DNA of 64,000 nt from Ceratotherium simum simum. Its lineage: Eukaryota > Chordata > Mammalia > Perissodactyla > Rhinocerotidae. Of this stretch, positions 54,785 to 64,000 are shown in pieces. Made by a program: the position numbers and the translations under genes. The notes beneath the pieces were generated by a model. The model ran no database searches, was not told the DNA's origin, and was given only the letters and a program-made list of their open reading frames with translations. Every line of letters begins with the position of its first letter. The stretch's first letter is position 1. Location of the stretch: contig NW_004454178.1 in NCBI RefSeq assembly GCF_000283155.1, forward strand, positions 737,888-801,887, read 5' to 3'.

Positions 54785-55929
54785 TCTACCATTATAGTTT
54801 TTTTTTTTCAACATCTGGAGAACTCTTTATTCTCAACATCGTTCTCCAGGCGTAATGAGATTATGACTTGATGACTTGAACTAGCAATTATTTTTCATAA
54901 TTCACATGACACTGTTTTTAAAAAGAAGTTTTAAAAAAGAAATTTGGTTCAGTTTACTTTGGTGAAAGTATGTGAGCAGAATAGAACTTTGGATACTGTC
55001 ATTTCCTAAGCCTCGATGATAATGGCACACAAAACCTACATATGGCCTTTGAGCTGGCTGGTTCCCTAGATGACAGTCAAACTTTATTTTGAGTGCTGAC
55101 AAGAAGAGAAACTTTTGTCTTTCTCTCAATCTTTCTCATTTACATCATCTTTTTGGCTTCAGCTGGTTAAGTGAAATAAAAACACTGACGGGAAAAAGAA
55201 AAACAAAGTTTATTATTTTTAAAACTACCTGTGCAAAATTTCCAGTGAAATTTGAATGTTTCTGAGGTTCAAAATGGTGCATTATCCAAAAATAATTTGA
55301 AATGTATTTTGTCCTTACATTTGGATAAGAATATAACTGATTTTTAGGGAAAATCACCACACTAAGGTTTAAAATGAAATTGTGAAGCCAAACTCTGATC
55401 ATGATGACTCAGAAGGGTAAGCATGATTCAGGAGCAGCTGGAAAGAGGTCCATGTATCCTGCCTTCCTCCTCACCCAACTTGCTTAGACTGTATTCATCC
55501 TTCCCACTGCAGGCCAAGTCTAATCAGAATCACAGTGAGGATGTCAAAGATGACCACGGGTGACCCGTATGTCACCATGGCTTCTTTAGAAACATACTTT
55601 ATTTCTGATCCATTCTTTATCAAAGTTCCATGGAGATACTGAATATTTTGGTTTAAAATATTTCCTACTGGGTTATATGTATAAGAGAAAGTTAAAATAA
55701 ATATAAAGTAAGGCAAATAATTATCGGGTTTGTGGCCTGGACAATATCAGTCTGTTTTCAAACTTTAAATAAGTAAAAAGTCCAGCTCAGTAGCATAGAA
55801 TACCTAGTGAAAGTAAATGAGACATAAAGTACACAATAAGCTAATTAATGCAGTCTGTCCTCATCAGTCATAACAAGAAGAATTTGGGCAGGAGTCAAGT
55901 GATTCAAGTATTTTATTTTTCGGGGGTAA
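54785..55929. other. No gene seen; AT-rich sequence
   Basis: Short minus-strand open frames only. No repeat named. Confidence 0.4.
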
Positions 55930-56176
55930 TTTTTTTTTTTTTTGGTGAGGAAGATTAGCCCGGAGCTAACATCTGTTGCCAATCCTCCTCTTTTTACTGA
56001 CGAAGATTGGCCCTGGGCTAACATCGGTGCCCATCTTCCTCTATTGTATATGGGATGCTGCCACAGCATGGCTTGATAAGCGGTGTGTAGGTCTGTGCCC
56101 GGGATCCAAACCCACGAACCCAGGGCCACTGAAGCAGAGTTTGCAAACTTAATCACTACACCACCATGCCGGCCCC
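55930..56176 (-). mobile_element. ERE2-type SINE, antisense
   Basis: Head 'ggggccggcatggtggtgta' reads back from 56176. Box B is 'gggtttggatccc'. The body has 'gccatgctgtggcagcatcc' with two tail modules, and poly-T at 55930-55943 marks the tail. A 103-codon minus-strand frame (55845-56156) is SINE-derived and is not a gene. The flanks 'gggggtaattt' and 'gggggaagttt' may be a decayed target duplication. Confidence 0.92.
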
Positions 56177-57540
56177 GTGGGGGGGAAGTTTTTGTCCTTC
56201 AGTAATAAATTTGTCCATTATCTGCTCTCAAAATCTTGTACATGAGTTTCTCAACATGTTGATTATTTTTTATAATGGATAATTCAGCTTTGTTGATGTT
56301 ATGTAATTAATAATTTTTGTAGTTTGAAATGAGAAACAAAAGAAAACCATGTGAGTAATTTACATAAATTTATACTTTTGGTGCTTGGTGATGGTCTTTC
56401 AACTCCTGACCCGTTGTTATTCATCCCATTCGTTAGGGATTCTCTAGAGCATGTGTCTTTCATTGATGGTGTTGTGTTGAATCTATTTCCCATGCAAATT
56501 AAAAAAGAGAGAGAGATCTAGAAACCTACTATTGAATTTGTCAAGGAATTCAAGAAACATTTCTAGAAAACTTTCAGATCCTCAAATGAATCATAGAGCC
56601 CCATGGCCTTAAAAAAATCAACAGCTTTTGGAGCCATGCTTTTAATAATTTTTAATATTCGGAAGGTGCTGCAAATTGAATTTGAAACTTATACTTTAAT
56701 CTGTGGGCATATAGACTTGCCCTGCCTGGAAACTGGGGCGTTGTGTACAACTCAGTCTACACAATTCTCCTTCCTTTTATAGCTTCTCCAGTATTAGATT
56801 GAACCATATGAAATTGCCATTTTGTAGGTAAAAAGTAATAGAATTTCAACATTTCATATAATTCAGACTAATATGCTAATTATGACACTTCTCTTTCTTG
56901 TTTTGTCTGTTTGGCCTCAGAATACTCTGTGTGGACCATACCTGTTGGGAGAGAAGATGGTGTCTGTGGTCAATAAGGCCAGACAGTGTGCACTGAATGT
57001 GGATGTGATAACAATTTGTAAAATACTTAGTTATTTTTACCTATTATGTTTAGAGTAACTCAAATTCAAGAGTACTAGGTAAAAGTATAATTATTATTTC
57101 TATTATTACTTTTAAAAATAAAAATTATAGTAATTATAGTCAATTTTTAAAAAGCCACTTCAAAGCAATTTTAGTCTTGAGGCAATATTGATTTATTAAT
57201 TATTCTAATTTTATTCAAATAATCTGAAGATTAAAATTTAGCATATTTTGCCACCAATAGAAACATGATTTATCAAGCAAGCTTTTTCTCAGCATTTAAG
57301 AGTTGATAGCCCCATGCTGGGTACTTTCCAGAATTCAAAGAAAGTAGGAGACAAGTCCCTATTTTAAATAAATGCATAAGCTTTAATGGAAACTACAGAA
57401 AATATTGGTTCCATGGGAAAAGGTGACTTATAATACAAATAAAAGACAATATTCATAAGGAAGACTGAACATAGAAGAAGGAAATCAGTATAGACTTTTC
57501 TTGTGCTTGAACACTCCAGTTCTCCCACTAATGTTGTGAT
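56177..57540. other. No gene seen; AT-rich sequence
   Basis: Nothing recognised beyond short frames. Confidence 0.4.
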
Positions 57541-57544
57541 TTCA

Positions 57545-57900
57545 CACTCGCTCATAGAAAGAATTTTTCTGAGCGCCTGTATGTTCCAGCCGCTGTTCCA
57601 GGTGCTCTGGAGACACCAGTGTCCCAACCCGTGAAGATGATTTCGCTCATGACACTAGTAGAGTGAGGCACGTAGTGAATGGTAAACATGATAAAATTTA
57701 TGGTATGATTGAAGGTGACAAGTACTATAGAAAAAAGGAAAACTGGGGCGGGGGATGAAGGGCTGTGAGAGGCACGAGGCTGCAGCTTTCGCTGTGGGCG
57801 TCAGGAAAGCCCTGGTTGGAAGATGGTATGTGACCAAAGCTTCAGGGGGGTTAGGAAGGTACGCCTCCATTTAGTCCTGAAGAGACTCAAGAGTGACCTA
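57545..57900 (-). mobile_element. L2 LINE remnant, antisense
   Basis: 'ctgagcgcctgtatgttcc', 'gccgctgttccaggtgctc', 'tgaatggtaaacatgataaa', 'ggtgacaagtactatagaaa' and 'gtcaggaaagccctggttgg' follow the antisense L2 3' order. Confidence 0.65.
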
Positions 57901-58099
57901 CAAGTACACAGACTAATATATTTGGGGAATGAAACCAAGGGTCTTCCAGGGGAGCCACGTGGGTGAGCTGACTGAATCTGGGGATGTAGTTAAATCAGAT
58001 TCCCAAGAATCGGGATCTGAGATCAAGCAGGGATGACAGAGGGGCAGAGACAGTGTCATCGCCGTGAGGAAAAGAAGCACGGAGTCCGATTTCTGTTTA

Positions 58100-58190
58100 C
58101 TTCTAAGTTCTCTCCACTGTAGTTGAAGCTCCTTAAGGAGGAGATGTTGTTTCCTTTTTCTCTAGAATCTATCAAGTGTCTGAAATACAT
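58100..58190 (+). mobile_element. L2 remnant, sense, short
   Basis: 'tgtagttgaagctccttaag' and 'gaggagatgttgtttcc' resemble the sense L2 3' phrase. Weak. Confidence 0.4.
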
Positions 58191-58199
58191 GTGTTGATG

Positions 58200-59680
58200 T
58201 ATGTGTGTCACCAAGAGTGGTTAAAGGAACTGACGATGGTGCTCAGCCAAGGTCTCGACTAGCTTAGGCTCATTAGCACAAATATAAAAATCATGCAAGT
58301 CTCTCAATTATCTGTCGTGCTGCGTTCTTAGAATATAATGTAAATAAAGGCAACAATTATATTTTACACACAGTGCTTATTCTACAATGGACATGTCAAA
58401 GTGATAGTTCCTTCACTAACAAATGGAAAAAAAAGGAAAAGAGGAAGAATATGCCAACCCGTTCTCAGTGGCTGAGCCGGACGTCCTGATTCTAGATGAC
58501 TCCCAGAGAGTACTGAATGTTTTTGGAAGCTGTGCTATCTTTCAGACTGACCAAGAGTGTTCTGTGTGCTTTGTGAGATCTTGATGGAATATGACTCATG
58601 TTTCAAGAAGCGACAGGCTTGCGCATCATTTTTTTGTGCTCATAAGTGAACAACAATGTGTTAAAACAAAACATTTGCTGCAAAAAATAACCTTAGCATC
58701 CACAATCACTGAGGAAAAATAGACGTTTAACAGAGGGATCACATTGAAAGGGACATTGTTGGAGGAGAAGGATCCTTACCAGTATGTAGGATTCACTGAA
58801 ACCTAGAATTTCTTGTAATTATTACCTAGGATAATCATGTTTTTTTTAAATGTGATTTATTTATTTTAGAGCTGACAAACTGGGGGAAGAGGATAGGGGT
58901 GGTGGCAGTAACCGTATTTCAGACATCAAAAAAGGCAATATGACCCTACGTACAGATGAGTTAACCTAAAAGCAATGAGTCATAAGGACTGAATATTGAA
59001 AAAATGTTTGAGAAAGGAAATAAAAACAGTAAAACATCAAGGTCAAAATCCTAGTCACAATTTTTACTGAGTAGCTCTGAAAGATTTTAGCAAGTATTGC
59101 GCCCCCTAGTGGTTGTTTTTGAATGAATTATCTTTTTTTATTTATTTTTATTTTTTAAATTTTACCTGGGCTCCCAGTTTTCCGGCTTCATTATTTTGGG
59201 TAACCACCAGAAGGTCCACATGGTCTCTGACTAGGGGAACTCTTGGGAGGCCAACTCAATTTGGTTGCCCAGGTTCATGCCTGCAGAAAGAGTGATGCCA
59301 GGGATGTTAGAGTACGTGGTGTGTCACGATCAAGTTCAGGCTTGACAAGGTAGGCTCACAAAAGGCCAGTCCTGTCTGATTCATCTGTGTTCCAGACAAG
59401 GAAGGAAAGGAAAGCAGTGACATAAGACCCCAGACTCTTCAGCCCTCCAGCACAGCGCAGCACAGATCTTAAGCAAAGCCAGCCCGCAGAATGACTGCAA
59501 CACATTTTAGTGAGGAAGATCGCTGCCTGAGCAAATAAAAGAAGGCTTACAAAATCAAAGACAGAGGATGTTTCTGGAATCTGTTTTGCCTGCGAACAGA
59601 ATGGGAGAGAGCACAGAAAGAAAGTCACTTGCTGAGAGGAGAAAAACGGGGACCTGTGCTAGGAAGCAGAGACGGTGACT
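58200..59680. other. No gene seen
   Basis: AT-rich to 59140, then a GC-richer part at 59160-59640 with opposite-strand frames and no recognisable product. Confidence 0.4.
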
Positions 59681-59684
59681 CTGC

Positions 59685-59770
59685 TGCGTCTCCAGGCAGC
59701 TCTGTGACCTTGGTCAGACACCGTGGGCCTTAGCTTTTCACCTAGGAAACAAGGGTGTAGACTAGGCCGT
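59685..59770 (+). mobile_element. MIR fragment, sense
   Basis: 'cagctctgtgaccttggtca' and 'gggccttagcttttcaccta' with 'gaaacaagggtgtagac' keep the MIR core order. Short. Confidence 0.5.
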
Positions 59771-59774
59771 GTGG

Positions 59775-60834
59775 TGGCCATGAACCCAGAAGATGGACAG
59801 AGGCAAGGAGTAGCAGGCTCCATCTCGTACAAAAGAGCCGTCATTTGAATATTTATGAAAGCAAAATTAGCTGGTGATCAAAAAGTGGAGAAGGAGAGAA
59901 GAAAGGTGGCTAATGGAAAATGCAAATTCATCCTAATGCATTCAAAATATAGTATAGAACTGACAGAGACAGTTCTTTCCAGAAGGAAGAGAATGAAGCA
60001 TCTCGTTCTGTCTCTAAATTTCCTCCAGTGTAGTCTCCTTCCCTCTTCTCTATCATCACCTTGTTTTTCTCTGTACTTTCTGTTTCCGGTAACTACGGTG
60101 ATGCTCCCTCCCCGCAATCTTCTTCACAGCTGGCCCTTTTGGTCCACATCGAATTTTGCGCCATTCACAGATGCAGGAAGCTAACAATGCTGTAAAAATT
60201 TATTTATTAACACTTTTCTCCTTCCTTTTTGTCCAAGAAATAAATGTAGGGAATTACTCCACCTTTAACCTCCCTACATGAGGGGCGCTGTAAAACCCGG
60301 ATATTCAACTGTTAATTTCAGCTGCTAACATAAAGGGGATACTGATTATGCCAGAGATTCAGTTCCCTGCCTGGTCCTCAGGGGCTGTAAAGTCCCAGTA
60401 CACAAGCTGGTTGCTATCTCATTTTGCTTTTTTATGTACAGGGAATAAAGTCGATTGCCCACAGAAATCACACATCAGCCCTGGTTTCCTAAGCCTCTTT
60501 GTTTTTTGCTGCATTCTCCCTTGTAGGGAAAACATTGCCAAGTGCATAATCATCACAGTTACAAAGTGACTGAATTTTCCATAAGAAAATCTACATAAAT
60601 ATATGCATTTCTCGAATGAGCACAGTTATTTATTTTGGAATATAAATAAGCAATGTGTGATAGTTTTAAAAATATTGTAATTATCTGCCAATGACAAAAC
60701 ATCAAAGAATCTGTGATGTCATCAATGCAGATAATAAAAATTCCCATAAACTGTCGTTTAGTCATATCCAGTTTCTGTAGCCTGACTTATTTGTAATCCT
60801 ATATGCCCGGAAACTGTCTCTCTGTTTGAGCACG

Positions 60835-60836
<2 letters not shown>
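59775..60836. other. No gene seen
   Basis: Opposite-strand open frames at 59855-60184 and 59878-60117 overlap and are unconvincing. No repeat named. Confidence 0.4.

Positions 60837-60880
<44 letters not shown>
60837..60880 (+). repeat. (GT)22 microsatellite
   Basis: Forty-four bases of perfect GT repeat. It is uninterrupted, so probably polymorphic and capable of Z-DNA under supercoiling. Confidence 0.98.
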
Positions 60881-60881
<1 letters not shown>

Positions 60882-61061
60882 TGGCATTAACACAAAGGAG
60901 ACCAGACGATGACATTCATAGGCTTACAGACTGACTCCTGGGGACACACTTGGATGGAGGCGATTGAAATGCCTGTCAGGGGTTTGATACCAGCAGCCCC
61001 CACGGCAAAGAACTAGATCATAAGCCAGGGCTGCATCTTTTTGTCAGTGAATGATGGCGGA

Positions 61062-61534
61062 GCTGGGTGGCTTGTCATCATTCTAGAAAATTCTGAGGCT
61101 AGCGAGCGCTCTCTCCCTCTCCCACTCGCCTTATTTTGCTTTTCGCCACTGCGGGGACTTTTTCTAATTTGCAGCTTCCCTTTCCCCGACACACACAGAC
61201 AGGAGCTCGTGGCTTGCAGACTGCGTCTGTCTGGGGCTGGAGAGCAGAGCCAGCCCGCGGGGATAATGCTCCGGCAGGAGGATTCTGCAGCAATCCTCAA
61301 AGGCTAGACTTGGGTGGTATCGCTGCATATGCGCTGGTAATGGTTTGGGGTCTTCTAAATTTTATTTTATTTTGAATCCGTTTTTCAAAGGATCTGCTTT
61401 ATGTGATCTCAAAGTAAAATGCTTTAACATTCATTACCGAGCTTCCAAAAAATTCCAGTACTGCCTTTTTGGTACCACAGATCTCAAGACGTAGATTTAC
61501 TATCTGGATATAAAGAATGCATTTGCTTACTGGT
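61062..61534 (+). promoter_or_regulatory. CpG-enriched patch with downstream splice donor: candidate promoter or first exon
   Basis: From 61062 to about 61290 there are roughly a dozen CpGs in a window otherwise nearly free of them outside SINEs. They include 'ctagcgagcgctctctccc' and 'cagcccgcgggg'. The CT-rich stretch at 61108-61130 resembles initiator or pyrimidine-rich 5' leader sequence. No TATA box is evident. Downstream, 'ttactg|gtgagttc' (intron start at 61533) is close to the consensus splice donor. If used, the first exon would be non-coding or carry only short upstream frames (for example an ATG at 61266 closed after 13 codons). The direction and the gene are inferred; I do not recognise it. 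Confidence 0.35.
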
Positions 61535-61602
61535 GAGTTCCAATTTTCATATTTTGTTAACGAATCTACGTATGTATTTTTTCCTTTGTTTTGTTTTGGT
61601 AG

Positions 61603-61667
61603 ATTCTCCAGCTTGGCTCTAACCGAAGAAACATTGACTGGGAACTACTCATTCAGAAAATTAAAAG
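61603..61667 (+). other. Candidate 65-bp internal exon
   Basis: A T-rich tract with 'ttgttttggtag' ends in AG at 61602. The 65 bases that follow are open in their first frame for 21 codons with a protein-like composition (starts ILQLGSNRR, includes NIDWELLIQ). They are followed by 'aaaag|gtacca', an acceptable donor. An upstream exon ending at 61532 would leave an intron of only about 70 bases, so the two are unlikely to be joined to each other. I do not recognise the peptide. Chance is the main alternative. Confidence 0.15.
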
Positions 61668-61739
61668 GTACCACATGTTTTGTTTGGATGTTTAAATGGG
61701 AGAAAATCGTGGAAGATTTGGGATGTTTTTAGTTAAATT

Positions 61740-63635
61740 AATCTCTGTATGGTGGGTCTTTATCCTTGAGGCTGCGTGTCATTGTCTATAGCGTGTATGA
61801 TTTCCTACGCAGAGAACGCCCTTATCAAGGCTGTTGTGATTACAAGATGTCTAAAAAATTGTCTTTTGCCTCTGTTGCAAGATGTTAACAAATATAAATA
61901 TGTCTGGCTTATTTTCGAATTTTTATCATTGTAACAGCTAAAAAAAAATGTCCAAAATTCTCTATCTTAATGAAAATTCAATAATCTGAATGTAAGAGAA
62001 ATATACTAAGTCATGATTTTATCTCAGGGCATCCTGCTAATAAGTGGTTTTTAAAAATGGCTAAATAAAATGGTTTGCCGTTCCCAGGTGGAATGAGCGC
62101 GAGAGACGAAAGCCCAGAATGACTCAGTATTGTTGGGTTTTGGGAATAAAATAATGGACTTCTTCACTGATGCTTTAGGCTTTAGCACAGGATATATTTA
62201 AAGGCCAAGGTTGTTAGTTATTAAGAGAACTGATTTTATATATGCTTTATTGGGCGTTGACAGCATAAGAAAGTAATCCTTCATCTTGCCGTGTAAGCAG
62301 TTGAATCCATTGATCCTGGGCCTGATGCCTTACACAAAAAATATTAATTTTCAGATTCAGCATCAGGATGTATATTGATTGGAGATGGCAATTATGAATA
62401 TTACATTTTCTTTACTTCTTTAAGATAATCTTTGACTTTAACGTATACTCATGTCAATAAAACGTATATACATAATTTGCCTTTAAAAAAATGGGGAAGA
62501 CATTTTCTGCCTTCCTGAGAAGAAAATCAATATTAGCTTTTAAATCTTTCCTTGGCATACATATAGTATTTCCCCTCAAGACTATCAGTCCAAAATATTT
62601 AATGCAGTAAGGTTAGTTTTAAAATGTACGTTAAAAATGGCTAATGTTCACCTCCTGATCTTGAAATCCCCAAAGTACGTGCGTGTACATCTGTGAGCGT
62701 GGATATTTGTAGCCCTTGAAGGAGACGAATGCATTGTCCTTGTTTAATTTCTTCTGCGATGTGTAATTATGGGAACCTGAGTGCATTCATTCCACAGCCC
62801 TTGTTAAGAGCCTTGCTGCTGTGGGCAGTCATTGTGGGAGGGGAGGGGCAGAGGCCACCGGCACCACCCTTACCCAGCGCAGGCAGCAGCACAGGGGAAT
62901 GAATTTGCTAAAATACATCAGTGTGTTCCAAAAAAGGAAATTGCGTTATTTCAGATATTGAACAAAATCTAATAGACCGGTCTCAGAAATGCATGAAATG
63001 TTACATTTTTGTCCTCAGAAATTACTCAGTGGAATCATATATGAAATCCCCAAACAGGATTTACTATTCCTCTTGGATATTGTAAAACCCTTGGGACCAT
63101 ACTCTCTTTTTAGGTTTCACTCAGAGTAAGTGAAAACATTTCATGTTTGGCAACAAACAAATAAACAAACCCATCTATTTGGTATTTTTCCATCTAACTA
63201 AATCCGTATGGTAAATATTTCATGTGAGAATCTGTTTCCTAATCTTCTGACTCATTTAGCAAATCATTGCCATATTAATTTTGAACTTTGGGGTATTTTC
63301 AAGAATTGGAAAAGGATAAAATTATTTAACCACTAAAAAAATGTCTTCAATATATTGTCAATAGGAACTCATCAGGTTTGTTGCGATTTTTCTGGGTAGT
63401 GGAGAAGTGGCATGTTAACCTTACCAAGAGCCTCTTTGTGCCTAAGTTTTGTAGGACCATTTTAAAATTCATCCAGGGGTGTGTTGACAGATTTTGTGTA
63501 ATAAACCAGAGTTTATCCAAATAGTCTATGTCGTCAAATCAGAATAGAATTTGATTATTGGACTCTCAGAGAGTCAGGGATCTATATCACGGTTTTTCTA
63601 ATCAATATCGTCTTGGCATTAGTTAATTCCTTTAC
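61740..63635. other. No gene recognised; possible conserved patch near 62.7-62.95 kb
   Basis: AT-rich sequence apart from 62690-62950, where GC rises and a G-rich motif (62836-62846, ggg-a-gggg with a third run just after) and an 'accggcaccaccc' segment lie. No exon or named repeat. Confidence 0.35.
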
Positions 63636-63639
63636 TGAT

Positions 63640-63730
63640 TTTTTCACTCGTATCTTTAGCACCTAGAATAGAGCCTGGACCACAGTTGGAGTTCAATAAA
63701 TATTTATTTAATTATTTGATAGATAAATGA
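63640..63730 (+). mobile_element. L2 LINE 3' tip, sense
   Basis: 'ctttagcacctagaatagag', 'cctggaccacagttggagtt' and 'caataaatatttatttaat' then 'gataaatga' follow the L2 3' terminus. Confidence 0.7.
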
Positions 63731-64000
63731 ATTCATCTGCGTTTTCCTCCGTTACGTTTTCGTTCTTGTTTTTCGTGAGATTACGCACTGTAAAACAGAA
63801 ATTTGGTACATTTCCTTTTTTTTTTTAGTTACCCAAATATTCATTGTATATCTCTAACTAATGATAATTAATTACATAATTAATACTGGGTAGAAAAGCA
63901 GGCGAACTGTTTGTAGCAATTTCTCCAGGCTATATGGAAAAGAATTTTTCTGGTTTTAGGCTAAGATGGAAAGAGTTTCTGAAATGTCCCCTTTCGCTTT
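63731..64000. other. No gene seen; AT-rich sequence to the window end
   Basis: T-run near 63817-63826. Nothing else recognised. Confidence 0.4.

Noticed and set aside
1..64000. A novel multi-gene system, bacterial-type operon, phage or CRISPR locus
   Set aside because: The sequence is clearly mammalian. No clustered coding genes, direct-repeat/spacer arrays or ribosome binding sites exist, and all strong signals are transposons or simple repeats.

Overview
The window is mammalian nuclear DNA from an odd-toed ungulate, most likely a horse-family species (Equus). The main evidence is ten copies of the tRNA-derived ERE (equine repetitive element) SINE. Each has its 'ggggccggccc...gtggc..agcggttaag' head, and most keep a recognisable box B-like 'ggttcggatcc' motif. 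The rest is AT-rich sequence carrying old mammal-wide repeats (MIR, L2, MER5, MER2/Tigger) and L1 fragments. I found no bacterial, viral or CRISPR-like system. No open reading frame looks like a host protein. The only recognisable protein-coding homology is a dead L1 ORF2 at 39.3-40.8 kb. The window therefore reads as an intergenic stretch or a very long intron. All repeat family names come from remembered consensus features, not from a database search.

Layout. 1-6 kb: three ERE1 copies and a possible conserved patch near 5.0-5.2 kb. 6-20 kb: MIR and L2 remnants, a MER5-like hAT element at 13.3 kb, three ERE copies, and a pair of ~75 bp sister sequences at 15.5 and 17.2 kb that no named family explains. 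19.7-20.4 kb: a poly-T-tailed piece with a polyadenylation signal (probable 3' end of a retrocopied mRNA), followed by an antisense L1M tail. 20-34 kb: mostly quiet AT-rich DNA with MIRs, two EREs and an alternating TG/TA tract. 34.5 kb: a 15-bp minisatellite interrupted by a 202-base assembly gap. 35-41.5 kb: the busiest part, with two antisense L1 3'-end insertions that have clean target-site duplications, a G-quadruplex motif, a 141-bp block of pure A/T that is quasi-palindromic, a MER2-like element, and a 2.1-kb sense L1 ORF2 and 3'UTR. 42-43.5 kb: an old antisense L1M 3' end, followed by a G17 run. 44-60 kb: scattered MIR, L2, ERE and L1M. 60.8-61.7 kb: a (GT)22 microsatellite and the window's only CpG-rich patch outside SINEs. 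That patch is followed by a consensus splice donor and a possible short exon, so it is the best candidate for a promoter or alternative first exon.

Nothing in the window forms an operon-like system. The functional candidates are the CpG-rich patch at 61.06-61.53 kb and three conserved-looking non-repeat segments (5.0 kb, 31.4 kb, 62.7 kb). Cross-species alignment would settle all of them. The most informative mechanistic oddities are a 39-bp templated-looking insertion inside the L1, the AT-rich quasi-palindrome, and the minisatellite gap whose length does not fit its repeat phase.
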